64,000 nt of DNA, from the NCBI GenBank assembly GCA_018894105.1, contig CM032128.1, forward strand, positions 32,821,299 to 32,885,298, read 5' to 3'. Every line of letters starts with the position of its first letter. Position 1 is the first letter of the stretch. The notes beneath the pieces were generated by a model that saw only the letters and a list, made by a program, of their open reading frames with translations, did not search any database and had not been told where the DNA came from. Source of the stretch: Jacaranda mimosifolia (Eukaryota; Streptophyta; Magnoliopsida; Lamiales; Bignoniaceae). A program made the position numbers and the translations under genes. Of this stretch, positions 15,690-29,110 are shown one piece after another.

Positions 15690-16939
15690 TGATGTTGATT
15701 TCTGCACCCCTTAGTTTACCTTCGACACCCCATTTTCTATTTCTTTTAATTGTAAATGACTTAATTACCCCAGTTTATTTTAGGTTATATTTTCTAATTT
15801 TTCATAGACAAAACTCTCTTAACACCTTAATACTACGTGTTTAACCCTCTTCAACTAATTTGAATTTCTCATTAAAAATACAAAAAATAATTGTCTTTGA
15901 TATTATATTGTTTAGGACGTATTCAACTCTTTGGAATTTATAGTGTTTAATAACAAGTAAATTTATTTTTTTAGATTAATTTAAATTTCACCAAATAAAT
16001 AAAATTTAAATTAGAATTACATATTCACATCCAATTTGTTTAAATTTCTTTTTTTTAACAAATATACACATAAGAAGAACTACTTTGTAGGACAACATTA
16101 GACATTAAATCATCAAAATCTATAAGAATATTAGTATCGTAGCATATTAGTTTTCAACAATCAAAAATTCTCGTAGCATATTAGTATCAGCCTAACAGAG
16201 GGACAAATGTAATTTGCCACGTAAAGTCTGGACTAATTTCTTCATGAGAATGTCTTCCTTTTTCTATTAAAGCAAGCTACTATTAATTTTTTTTATTTTT
16301 TTTCCCTAAGAAATGCCCAACAAATATGAAGTTCAACTAATTAATAATAAAAATTGTTATATTCTAATAAGCTGCTAAAGATTCATCAAATCAAAATTAA
16401 TATTCTAAATTACCAAAATATTGAAATTAGACTGACATAACAAAAAGGCACAATCATCAAAAGATGTGATGGACTAGTGCCAAATCATGCAGTAACAAAC
16501 GAAGATAAAAAAAAACCATTCAATTTCGTTAATAAAAGAAAAATGTAGCAAACATTGCATGTGCTCTACAGTGAATCGAAATAAATATAAATACCTCTAA
16601 AACTGCAATTCTTAAGGTCCATGTACTTGAACAAAGAGTAGAGACATCTTCTACATTGTGGGCTTGAACTATTTTGATTATTTTTTCGAATTATGCTAAT
16701 TCTTCATTATTTTGATTATTCATGTTTGCTATACAATTTCTTAGAATTTACCTAGAGAAAAAGATTGAAGAGGGTTAAATATGTTGTATTAAGGTGTTGG
16801 AATGAAAATGAGTAGTTTTGTCCATAAAAAATAAGAGGATATAACCTAAAATGGATTGGGATAATTAAGTTATTTGAATTTAAAGAAAATAAAAAGTGGA
16901 GTGCCGAATGTAAACCTTGGAGTGCAAAAATCAACACCC
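15690..16939. mobile_element. Long-TIR Mutator-like element (1250 bp) nested in family E
   Basis: About 150 bp at each end are inverted copies: left TTGATTTCTGCACCCC and right (reverse complement) TTGATTTTTGCACTCC, continuing through TTAGGTTATAT and GACAAAACT. Flanks TAATATTAA (15681-15689) and TAATATCAA (16940-16948) form a 9-bp duplication with one mismatch, as expected for a Mutator-like element. No transposase frame inside. Confidence 0.78.
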
Positions 16940-17623
16940 TAATATCAAATGGCTAATTGTATTTGATTCATTTAATACTATCCTTTATGGAATCTGTTAT
17001 ATTGTTTAGTATTGTTTTTTGTTGAAATAATATTATTTTATACTTACATTTGAACTTTCATAATTATGCATTTGTTGTTTATCATTTTGACATTTTTTAT
17101 CAAGGTCTATTACAAGTTTGAGCATATTAAAATTTTAGATTTATGTGATGTTTATACTTAATTGAGGCTTTAGTAGAAAATAGGCTTTTAGGAAGGTTTT
17201 CAATCCATATTAACACTTTAGGATTTATTAAAAAAGCTAGATTTAATCGTAACAAAAAGCCTATCATATATAATAGGTTAGGCTTAGGCTCACCATTTAT
17301 ATAACAAGCTTGGCCTATTTAAGTCAGAGTCTAGCTTATTTCCATGTCTAGATATTGATCTAATAGGATTTAGAATTTTATTTACATGCACGTACATTAA
17401 AAATTTATTATATTTTAATTCTTAATTTTATATTTTATATATGAGGTTGATGTTACTAAATTAAATAGTCACCTGACACTCAGATAATTTAAATAATTTA
17501 AAAAGTTAGCTTGATATCGATGAGGCATCTTAAGGTATATTTAAAATAAATATTAAAAAAAATACAAAGAGATAGAAAAGAAGTTAAGATCGAATTTCTT
17601 GTTCTAGCAAAATGAGATACTTA

Positions 17624-17984
17624 AAGTACTGTTTGATTTCATTTCCAAATCCCATTTTCACATTTTTTACTATTCTAAAAATAAAAATCATTACTTTTTA
17701 CATATTTTCACCCAACATTATTTTCATTTTCATTTTTAAAACACATTCTTCAATAATCTATATATTTTCTCCCAATAACCTATATATCTTATCTCTTTAT
17801 TCCATTATTTCTATCTCTCTCCACCTACAACCTATTAAAATCAACATAATCATTACATTTCCAAATATTTCATCCAAATACATTTTTATTTTCACATCAC
17901 ATTACATAACAAAATTTCACCAAAATGGAAATGCTGAAAATTGAAAATGAAAATGAAAATAAAACCAAATGGTCCCCAAGGGAA
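17624..17984. mobile_element. Tourist-like MITE family T, copy 1
   Basis: Left CTGTTTGATTTCATTTCC, right AAAACCAAATGGTCCCC; internal blocks are shared with the copies at 54022 and 57415. A TTA precedes the element but the right duplication is unclear. Confidence 0.5.
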
Positions 17985-18041
17985 TTGAAAAACAACCTAC
18001 AGGCGAGATTGGTTCCCCGAAACATGGATTATCAAACTTAA

Positions 18042-18510
18042 GAGGCCGTTTGGTTTCATTCTCACATGTCATTTTCATTTTCACTTGAAAATAAAAATAG
18101 AAAACTATCACTATTTACATCATTTTTTCAAAATACTTTTTATTATATTCTCTCTCTATTTTCATACATTTTCAACCCTTATCGTTATCTTAATCATTTT
18201 TTATCTTCTCGATACTTATCATACACTATTCATCACAAAAATATTATAAATTAAAATTAAAATTATAATATTATTTTTTCAAACAATTATACATCACATC
18301 ATTAATTCAAATTCAAAAATTACACAATTTTTAATATAAAAACATCCAACATCCAAATACATCTAATTTTCACACCTATATAAACCTATAATGTTCTATA
18401 ACACATCCAAATATAACTTCATTTTCAAATTCAACTATTCTAACTAACTTTTCTTCCTCTATTTTTACTTGAAAATGAAAATGTCATCTGAAAATGAAAC
18501 CAACGACCTC
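18042..18510. mobile_element. Tourist-like MITE family T, copy 2
   Basis: Starts GAGGCCGTTTGGTTTCATTC and ends GAAACCAACGACCTC, flanked by TAA at 18039-18041 and 18511-18513. 469 bp, non-coding, PIF/Harbinger type. Confidence 0.7.
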
Positions 18511-18817
18511 TAAACGATCTGACTCCAGCAGTCACACCGTATAATTTTAATAATTCATTTTATTAATTATTTTACTGTAATCAATTTTAATTAAATAACA
18601 AAATAATTAAAAAGAGAAAAGAAAATAATTGGGATGGTGTTCAGGAAATTGGCAGAGCAGATGCACAGATGCATGTGCAACACAAATAAACTCACCAATA
18701 ATTGAAGCTCTAAAATTTTTACCAAGAGTGAATGTCTTCATAAAATTATTGACAACATAAATTCCTAGGTCTCAACATTCGATAGAGATGAAACCTGCCA
18801 CAATGAAAAGTTTCCAA

Positions 18818-19106
18818 GGAATGTGGGTTATGTTTCCTCAAGACAAAATTATTTTAGTAAAATATAATTAAATATATTCTTATTTTTTTATTTTTATTTT
18901 TTAATATATATTATTATTATTATTTTAATAAAAAAAATTACTCAATTTCATTTTTATCCCAAAAACTCAATAAAAAAGTATTAATTTGAAATATCTTTCC
19001 CAAAACATAAATAAACATACCAAAATACAACTTTCACATTTTTCAATAATTCATTTTTTCAAAATACATAATAAAATCACACAAAAAATATAACCAAACA
19101 TTCCCC
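18818..19106. mobile_element. MITE family D, copy 2
   Basis: GGAATGTGGGTTATGTTTCC at the left, ATAACCAAACATTCC at the right; interior as in the other family D copies. Confidence 0.55.
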
Positions 19107-19785
19107 AAGTTTTTTGCATGTCAACATATTACACATTACTATTATTAATATATTTATAATAAGAATGAAAATTTCATTTATTTTTTTAAATGTGGCAAAG
19201 GCCTCCCTTTTTTAATCCGACACACCAAATTAAAACCTTAAAAATATGAAAATAAAAAATTTAATAAAACATTAAATAATCATCAAATTAAAATAGCCAT
19301 TGAACCCACCAAATTAAGTTCGCCTAAGATAAATTCCCCAACTTAATTTGACTCAAGCCCACAAAAAATTAACTGATTTAAAAATCAATAAAAACAAAAA
19401 TAGTGTGAAAGCAATTATTTTTCAATTCGAACTCTAACTGTACACTTTTCAGGAGTAGAAGTCGAACATTTCATTCATTTACATAAGAGACCCCAAATTC
19501 ATTTCCGTACATCATAACCATATCCCATATTTTATTTTGAAGTAATCTTCATGTCTCCCTTCTTACCCTGCAACTGGAATTCTAAACCAACAATGAAAAT
19601 AATCTAAGTAAATCAAATCCCAGAATCCCACAAATATGTACCCATTCTGAGGCATTTGAATTTTATACTACATGATGAGAAAAGTTTAGCCAAACCAAAA
19701 GAAAGAAAAATGTAGAAAGGACAATAGCTGGGAAAAACCAGCCATTCTCTCTTATACTTCTGCAGTGACCAAAGGTTTGATTGGT
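19107..19785. other. Spacer and 3' flank of the small gene
   Basis: No other gene recognised. The part next to 19785 is presumably the 3' UTR of the minus-strand gene. Confidence 0.35.
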
Positions 19786-20082
19786 CTAAGAAAATGTTGC
19801 CTCCGAATCAACCAACAGTGTCCACAGGGCGTGCACATCTTCACATGAACACGACTTTACATCCTCATACAGAACATATATTCCTCGGCCTAAAACAAAG
19901 AAAACGTATGATGAATAAATTGAGTATTACATAGAGAAAACTGATCATGATAAATGCGATTTATAGTAAAATCGAAAACAAAAATACATACAATTTTGAT
20001 TGAAGTTACGCGTTCTTTTTGTGGCCCGGAATCTGCCCCAGAACTTCTGCAGAGGGGATAGAAGAGAATGAAGCCACCCCAT
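19786..20082 (-). CDS. Small plant protein of unknown function (64 residues, two exons)
   Basis: Found by joining two short frames on the minus strand: exon 1 20082-19992 and exon 2 19889-19786, GT-AG intron of 102 bp in phase 1; 195 nt including stop. The protein begins MGWLHSLLSPLQKFWGRF, has a basic stretch (KRTRNFNQ) across the junction, and ends with RGIYVLYEDVKSCSCEDVHA followed by LWTLLVDS. From memory, plants have a family of roughly 60-70-residue proteins starting MGW-L-SLLSPL and carrying Y-DVKSC--EDVH-LWS-LV. I know no function for it. No signal peptide or full membrane helix is seen. A clean splice and a conserved-looking C-terminus argue for a real gene. What is uncertain is expression, and whether the start should lie elsewhere. 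Confidence 0.68.
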
Positions 20083-21889
20083 GAGAAGAAGGGGGGGATG
20101 GTTTGTTTTTTTTTCTGTTTCAGTTAGGTGAAGGTTTGGAAGGAAAATAAAGAAGTTTAAGGATTTTGAACACTGTAGGTTTACCCAAATTAAGTGGAGA
20201 TTTTTCTCATTAATGGTACTTTAATCCACTAATGTTGCAGGCAAACATGTTGTAATAAAACCGTTTAAATATCTCTTGGTGTGATGTCATTGTCATATCA
20301 ACAGAAATCAATTTTTTAAGGAGGTAAAGTTTTGTCCTCTGTAGTCAATTGACAACTTTAATACTCTATCATGTAATGATATCCCATCTTTTTCTCTCAA
20401 GTCAAGAGGTCTTTTTGCATTAATTGATCTTTAATGAGGTTTTTGAGTTTGTTTATTGCCTTATTTTTAAGGGTAATCAGGCAAAGAAGTCTATGAATTC
20501 TCCAAGAAGACTCTGTTCTTATCATATGTATTGACATTTGTGTTTTTTTCACTCAAATATATATATGGGCAGTGGTTATGGTGATAGCCCTGCAAGTAAA
20601 GTTGGCATTAGCCATAAAAATTGACAACTTATCCATTCATTTCAAGAATGGCTTCTTCTTAAAGGCTTCTTCAAGAGCAACTTTACAAGTTGGGCTTATA
20701 CCATGTAAAATTTGAGGCAAGTTATAGCCATAAATGATTTTGATTAGGAAAAAGTTCATTGAGATCACGCTTATCAGACTTAGCATGTTATTGCACTTAC
20801 GTTTTTTGGACTCATGAATAAAATTTGATTGATCATACAATAAGCGTACCTGCTACAAAATTTCGTTCTGAATAGCAGATTAAACTGTTAATTGCTATAG
20901 TTGCTGAAAGAATTTCCCAACTCAAGCAAGAAAATCTGACGTCTACAATGTGATTTCGGCTTATCAAACCTTTGGATAATAAAGCTTTCCCACACAAGGG
21001 ATCCAAGTGGTGGAATGAAGTGGCTTTGCTTTAGATTCCTATAGTCTTAACTCTTGATAAGTGATTGTGGATGAAAATTATAAACTTAAATCTTGGTAGG
21101 TGAGATTGAATTTTTAAAATATATGCAACTTTATAACTTTTAAGAGACAATTTAAATTATAAAAAAAAAAAGTATAGATAACATATTCTCATATAAATTT
21201 GAAAGGGGTGATTGTCCCTACCAGCCTCTCTCCTTACTCCATCTCTGATTAGTGATGGATTTGTTCTGTTGGTTCACAATAAATTTTTTTAAATTCAGTG
21301 TTAACAAAACTGAAAATTTATGCAGTACATAATTGCACTTGATAATCTTGCCAAAGGGATATCAATTAACCATGAGAAATCTTAAAGTTGATTCCAAAAT
21401 TATTTGCAAATAAACTGTGTTTGCAAAGGGATATTGGGGACCAATTTACTGGGATTACTTGGAAAAAAAATACAAAGCCATACAGTGTTTGCAAAATAAA
21501 CCGTGTGCCAATGCTGTTTCATGAGTTCTCTGTCCAAATCATAAAAGATTGTCTCCTTCCCTTTTAAGGTCATACAAATTTCAAAAGTTCTCTCACACTT
21601 TGTCATAAAGCCAAAAAGTGAAACCAACACAATATGTCCTGAAATGATGGAAACCAAGAGAATATGTGTTTGTATTGCATGTTTTTTGATAAAATCCAAC
21701 TACAATTGATTTGCAACAGATCGTGTAATGTCTGAATATAGTTTCTTAGTTGCATTTGAAAATTTCAAAAATACATGAAAGAGAGATTAGTGAAGGTGCA
21801 CATAAGCAAAGAAACCAAAAAGTTTTGATATTTGGGAATGCGTAGGGTATTGTTAGATTAAAATATGATGGTATCATAAAGTGAAGTAT
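20083..21889. other. AT-rich spacer
   Basis: Upstream region of the small gene, then about 1.7 kb with no recognisable gene. The ORFs at 20637 and 21400 (minus) have no family signature. Confidence 0.4.
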
Positions 21890-22090
21890 GTCTAGTGGTC
21901 TTGTAGCTCAAGTGATATTTGTCTCTCTATTATGTGGAAGATCTTGTATTCGACTCGAAATGAGCGCGTTGTGCACCTTATGTGCATTGCGTGTAGTTTA
22001 TACTTTTATTTATTTGATTTGAGAATAGAAAAATATTGATTTGTTGAAAGAATAGAAATTGTCGTTTGTAATGCCCTTTCAATATATATA
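21890..22090 (+). mobile_element. SINE copy
   Basis: TGGTCTTGTAGCTCAAGTGA (A-box region) and GATCTTGTATTCGACTCG (B-box region), then the same body as the 3366 copy (GCGCGTTGTGCACCTTATG, GTTTATACTTTTATTTATTT). No duplication located. Confidence 0.65.
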
Positions 22091-22109
22091 TGTACACATA
22101 TATATTTTA

Positions 22110-22205
22110 TTTATACACACGCACCCATATCAAAAGCTCGTTCGGACTCGAACTCCTAACCTCCCACATTAGGTGGGAGACTTATGTCATTGAGCCGTAG
22201 ACCAC
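22110..22205 (-). mobile_element. SINE head, second subfamily, copy 1
   Basis: On the minus strand: GAGTGGTCTACGGCTCAATG then GGTTAGGAGTTCGAGTCC, with a GTGTGTATAAAT body. Next to the plus-strand copy ending near 22090. Too short and diverged to be a tRNA gene. Confidence 0.5.
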
Positions 22206-22848
22206 TCGACATATATAAATATATATATCCAATGGGTGGCATTACACAAGCTAATGTGGATTTTCAATTGATGTGATAAATTAAATTTGCGATCTGATTT
22301 GAATGTATATAATATATTATATAATGATTTTAATCCACCTAAGTATATATATATATATCCAATGGGTAGCATAATGCGGGATAAATCTTCAATTAAGGTA
22401 GTACAATGAAATTTGGAGTCTTGCCTTTCACACAAATAGATAGAATTTGTGTGTGTTAAATAGAAAACATTTAATTTTTTTTTCCCGCAAGATTTATAAT
22501 GTGTCTAATAGGAAAAATGAGTGGGTATTTATTTATTTATTTATTTTTATGAATATAATGAGTGGGTACTTAGACGAAAAGAAAAATATCATATGATATC
22601 TAGCCTATTTACTATGGTTTTTTATGGGCCTTTATAGCCCATCTACGAATTGTGCCTAATTAGAATCTCATGGGCCTTTTATAATTATATGTTTTTATGG
22701 ATTAAACCAAGAATAAGTATAAAAAATAGATTAACCCAAAAATCATCTAACCTTTATTTTAATTATCATCATTTATATGATATATGTGGCTAAATGCTAT
22801 AAAAACCGACTTATTAGATTTAGTGGAGAAATGCAGATTGCAACATTA
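22206..22848. other. AT-rich spacer
   Basis: A block TATATATATCCAATGGGTRG occurs twice (about 22216 and 22350), a local duplication. No gene recognised. Confidence 0.35.
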
Positions 22849-23311
22849 GGGCCATTTGGTTTCATTTTGGAGCCATTTTCATTTTTTAGTGAAAATATAT
22901 AGTGAAAAGTTAGTTAGAAAATGTGTTTTTGAAAATTGAGTTGTGTTTGGATGCGTTGTTTAAAATTAAAGGTTTATATAGTTGTGAAAATGAGATGTAT
23001 TTGGATGTTTGGTTTTTTTGTATTAAAAATTGTGTAGTTTTTTAATTTGAATTGATGATGTGATGTGTAATTGTTTGAAAAAATAATATTATAATTTAAA
23101 TTTGAATTTATAATATTTTTGTGGTGAATGTTGTTTGAGAAGTATTGAGAAGACAAAAAATAGATATAGGTAATAATATGGGGGAAATATGTATGAAAAT
23201 GGAGAGAAAATGTAAAAAGGAATATTTGAAAAAGAAAATGTATGAGAAAATGGTGTAGAAGTTGATAGTTTTCTAATGAAAATGGGGTTTGAAAATAAAA
23301 ACAAACGGGCC
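22849..23311. mobile_element. Tourist-like MITE family T, copy 3
   Basis: Starts GGGCCATTTGGTTTCATTTT and ends AAAACAAACGGGCC, flanked by TTA on both sides (22846-22848 and 23312-23314). 463 bp. Its interior reads through as a spurious 131-residue minus-strand frame. Confidence 0.75.
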
Positions 23312-23314
23312 TTA

Positions 23315-24320
23315 AGAGAAACCTCTCTAGATTGGCCCAACTTAGAAGTTGATTTTCAAAATAATCCACACATTATTATGACAATCATGTGGGAAAAATG
23401 TCATTAACCACAAAATCACCATATTATGAACATAATTAATGAAAAAATAATTAAATGAATGATATTATATGTGGAATTTTATAGCATATAGAGATATGCA
23501 TTAAGAATTTACATGCATAATTTTTTTTTATTTTTTTTTTTTTTATCATGTGGCTTTTCTCTAAAAGCTCGGATAGTAAATTCAATTTGACGTCTTTGAA
23601 TTTAATATAATTAATATTTACAAAACCAATTTTAAAATTAAAATTTTAATATTGACATTTGTTTTAAGTATCATGTGCATTGATATTGAGTAATACAACA
23701 CTACAAATTGTTCGTAAATTGTAACACATCGTAATGTTATTCAAATTTTCTTTTATAAAGTTCTTTTATTTATTCAGAATTTTAGCTTGTTAAATCTTGT
23801 CCCAATTTTTATATTTCGTCATTTTTAATATTGAAACTTAACGTATTCTTCGTGAATCCATGCATATGCAGGAGAAAATAAATATAAAATGTAATTTAAA
23901 TGATACATTTTTGCAATAAAAAAAGTATCAAACACCAACAAATGAACATTTGATACATCAAGTTTCTCGATCTTCACAAATAATCTATTAAATAAATTAA
24001 GAGAAAAAAAAATGAATTTTTTCTATATAAATATAATTATTAATGAGTTTTGTGATATGAAAAAAATATGACATATCACTTCAAAAGATTATGCCAAATT
24101 GCTTATATGTTTTGGAATATATAATTATTATTGAAAATTAATTTTTTATGCATTTTAACTCTGATTTTCTATAAAAAAATTAAATAATTGGACGATAATG
24201 GCTTACTTGCCGTTGATAGCATCGATGGAAAATTATCTTACACCCCCATTATTAAGTATATTTTTTTTTAAAAAAAATTGTACCTTTTATCGTAATGCCA
24301 TAAATTTCAAAATAAAATGA
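23315..24320. other. AT-rich spacer
   Basis: Long A/T runs, no gene recognised. Confidence 0.35.
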
Positions 24321-24324
24321 GATT

Positions 24325-24425
24325 TTTTTTTAATTTATACAAACGCACATTAGAGTTTATTAAAACTCGAACTCCTGATCTTCCACGTTATGTGGGAGAT
24401 TTATGCCATTAGGCACTCAACAACG
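24325..24425 (-). mobile_element. SINE head, second subfamily, copy 2
   Basis: On the minus strand: TTGAGTGCCTAATGGCATAA, then GATCAGGAGTTCGAG and a TGCGTTTGTATAAATT body. Same subfamily as 22110-22205. It ends about 170 bp upstream of the NKAP-like start, so it may be part of that promoter region. Confidence 0.5.
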
Positions 24426-24521
24426 GAAAAAAAAACAGAAGAATTGCTTTTCAAAAGCGTGTGTTCGATATAGGTCCTTGAACAGCACCGACTAAAAAAG
24501 CGGCTTATATACTCCGTGTAA

Positions 24522-26129
<1,608 letters not shown>

Positions 26130-28700
26130 TTCTATGTACTATTGGTACTATGTTGGTTTTAGTTTATGGTTTTCAGAGTCCCTTTTCTATTTGGATGATG
26201 TATGGACATGCCTTGTCTCTTGTTTGGAAACATTTAGCAACGGATGTTGTGCAGAATTTCGGCTCAAGTCTTTGAATTTTCAGAATTTTAAATCTGCATT
26301 CAAGTAGTGATCTAGTTCAAGTAGTAAATAAAAATCTAGTTTTATTTTGGCAAAGATAAATTTGGATGCTGAAATTTCTTTGAAGTTTCAGTTGTTCTGA
26401 GACTTATATAAGCCTTGGGCCTTGATAATCTTGTGCACAAGTAATGTTAATTATGATTCCAATTGCATTGCTCTGCTTGCAGAGAAAGAATGAGCTTTTG
26501 AGTTTTATACGCTCTAGCAGCTAAATCTGATGAAAGTTTGTCTGTACATCCAGGGTTCTTATAAGGTATGTGTTAAGAGGCTTTTTTGATGCATGGGATA
26601 GGACCAATCTGACAGAGTTTCATTAATTGATTTGTGTTTCATCTTGATCATGTCTTAGTATCGATACTTCTCATTTTTTGCATTGTCAATTCTGACCCTA
26701 TTTAGTGTAGTGTATCTTCAGCTGCTGAATCTTTTGCTGTTTGAACTTCGCATTTCTTTGTGAAGTTGTTATAGTCTATATTATGAATCTTTATTGCATG
26801 AATTCAGTGCTCTGCAATCCTTGGTGGTAAAACCTTTTGGTATTGTATGGCGTATGAATCATCTGTGTTTGTTTTGAGAACTTGGTCTTGGAAATGTTTC
26901 TCCTGTTTGTTTAGTGTTCTCTCTCTCTCTCTCTCTCTCTCTGAAGGTCGGATTAGGTTGTGTACTTAGAATATGTATTATGTGATATGAAACTGATATA
27001 GTAATGCTTAAACTTCCATTAAAATTGGTGAAGTTAAAATTCTTGCTAATAGACTTGTATACTCAGTGGTGGAGACTTTCCGGAAGGGCTCTTACTATTT
27101 AAATTATCCTTCATGTTTACCCAAATGATGCTTTGGATCCTTGTGGGATTTTCATGGGGAAATTTGTTATACTTAGACAAGAAGTAAGATAGTTTGTTAT
27201 CTAATCATTTCAGCTTATAGAATAGGAATTTATGTAAAATGTGAATATTATTGGCTTGAGAGTTTGGATATCAACTCTCTCAGGTGTATGTGTATATTCA
27301 TTTGTGGGTTTTATCTGCTTGTGGTAGATATCCCAATAGATGTAATTGGTGGAGATCTTTTACGGGTTTATGGAAGTCATTGGGAAATGCAATTAAAACT
27401 CAAGTTTGGAATTACTTAAGAGGTTGATGAGTTGATTCAGAAATTGAAACTATTAGTTTTACTAATTTGCCTTTTGGTAGTTTTAAGGCAGAGATTTTCT
27501 GGATTGAAGATTTTTGGCCTGTTAGATTATGGTTTATGGATTTTATTAGTTTTAACACTAGTTGGTGCCTGGTGGTGATTTCTTAGTTCCTTGTTGGAGG
27601 GTCAATATTATTAAAGTTCGATTCTTTGATGCTTGATAAACTCTTTTTAGTATTTCTATGGCATTTTTAATGTAGTAGTCAGAATTTTGCCCTAAAATGT
27701 GCTTTTGTTAAATCACTCGATCAAAATCGACACTAGGAGTGAGTCCTCGGAATTTCTTCTTCCATAGTTTATAGCCCTAGAAACACTTCTTCTCATCCTG
27801 GTTGCAGAATGTTAACTGAATTTCCATTTTCTGCATCACCTGGATAAAATTTCTTGTAGATCCATACACTATATGGTCTTAGAGCTGGAAGGCAGTAAAA
27901 CATTGTGAACAATAATCCCCTGGTGCACCAGTGTGTGATGTGGTTCTCCATATTTGTTCATCACGAGCCCTTTCAGCCTTCTGTATAACTGTTAGCCTAT
28001 TATATTCGCTTTAGTTGCATCAGCTATATGCAATTTGTTGCTTTGTTCCCTTTTTGTGAGTTTTGACATTTTTATCCTCCTAAGGATGGCTACTTCATTG
28101 AAAGGATATTAACAAAGTTATTATTGTAGGCTCTTTTGCATTAAGGAAATGAGGAAATTGATATCCATTGCCAAGGAGATTGGGGAACACAGATGGGAAA
28201 CTTTCTTGGTGAGCTCGATTTTGGGATAGTATTTATTTTTCCTGTCTTTCACAAATTCCGCTGTAAATAGTTTTGTTTAATGATGACAGTGACATTCTGG
28301 AGTTAGCATTTTTCTGGTCTGTAGCAAAGAGGTTTTCTTTATTACTTTCTTCTTTTAGGTGTTTTGTCTGCGTGGTTGCGCATGTGTTCATGTGGAACTG
28401 TGCATAGAAAAGCTTCTTTGTTGGACTTTTGTAAAATGCTTTGTGCTTGTATATGTATTAGCCCCTTTAGGATTTCGATTGTTTGAGATCTTGTTGACCA
28501 CTTGACCTTTCTTTATTGTGATGATTTCCAGGCACCTATCTTTTCCTTTGCCCCTCCAGTAAGTATAGGGCTTCTATTATTGCCTCAGGAACCCCCCATA
28601 CATGGGTCGAAACATAACAAGAAAAAAATGGAAGACTCATGAGTGCTCCTGATTTGTGTTCCATTTTTCATCATGAAACCATTTGACGTGAGCCTATGTT
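26130..28700. other. 3' flank of NKAP gene and spacer
   Basis: The first few hundred bases are probably 3' UTR. No coding gene recognised. One exon-like stretch (28129-28207) has an acceptor-like TATTGTAG before it and a GGTGAGC donor-like end, but no family match. A (CT)n microsatellite lies at 26919-26942. Confidence 0.4.
26919..26942. repeat. (CT)n microsatellite
   Basis: Twelve CT units in a row in non-coding sequence. Confidence 0.9.
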
Positions 28701-28718
28701 TAGTATCTGGTCTTTTCT

Positions 28719-28786
28719 CTGTCTTGGATAAATATGATCCGGGTATTGCACTGTCTTGGATAAATATGATCCCTGGGTATTGCACG
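28719..28786. repeat. Tandem duplication of about 32 bp
   Basis: TGTCTTGGATAAATATGATC followed by a GGGTATTGCA block occurs twice in succession, the second copy with a two-base insertion. Confidence 0.8.
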
Positions 28787-29042
28787 ATTATTTTACTAAA
28801 TCATTCTTTTATTTTTGTGGTTGTAGCTTGGACTTAACACATCAAACCATCAGTGCATGGTGGAAAATAAAGGATAAACAGATGCCCAATTGATTTCCTC
28901 CACCAAGAAGTTCTTTTAGATGGGATACTCATGTTGTTTCTATTTCCGTTTACATCAAGAACCAGGACAACTCCTTTCCATAGGATCTTCTGTTTTTTGG
29001 GAGACATTTTCTGCTTCTGGTATGATAATTGATGACCCCATA

Positions 29043-29043
<1 letters not shown>

Positions 29044-29108
<65 letters not shown>
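29044..29108. repeat. Compound (CT)n(CA)n microsatellite
   Basis: About 20 bases of CT repeat run into about 45 bases of CA repeat. It produces spurious Cys/Val frames on the minus strand. Confidence 0.95.

Positions 29109-29110
<2 letters not shown>

Larger units (their letters stand above)
15143..17350. mobile_element. MITE family E, copy 2, carrying two nested insertions
   Basis: Begins GGATGGAAATAGGTCAGGC and ends CTTATTTCCATG (inverted). Without the inserts at 15256-15598 and 15690-16939 its sequence aligns with the reverse complement of 2281-2915. For example, both have CAATAATAGTGATATAATAT, and both continue to CTAATTGTATTTG past the second insertion point. Confidence 0.7.

Noticed and set aside
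17612..17944. 110-residue plus-strand frame rich in Ile/Phe/Ser
   Set aside because: Inside a MITE family T copy; no conservation signal.
22974..23369. 131-residue minus-strand frame
   Set aside because: Lies within a MITE with clear ends and TTA duplications; composition is AT-driven.
22110..24425. tRNA genes at TTCGA motifs
   Set aside because: The B-box-like motifs are in SINE heads; no cloverleaf with acceptor and anticodon stems can be drawn.
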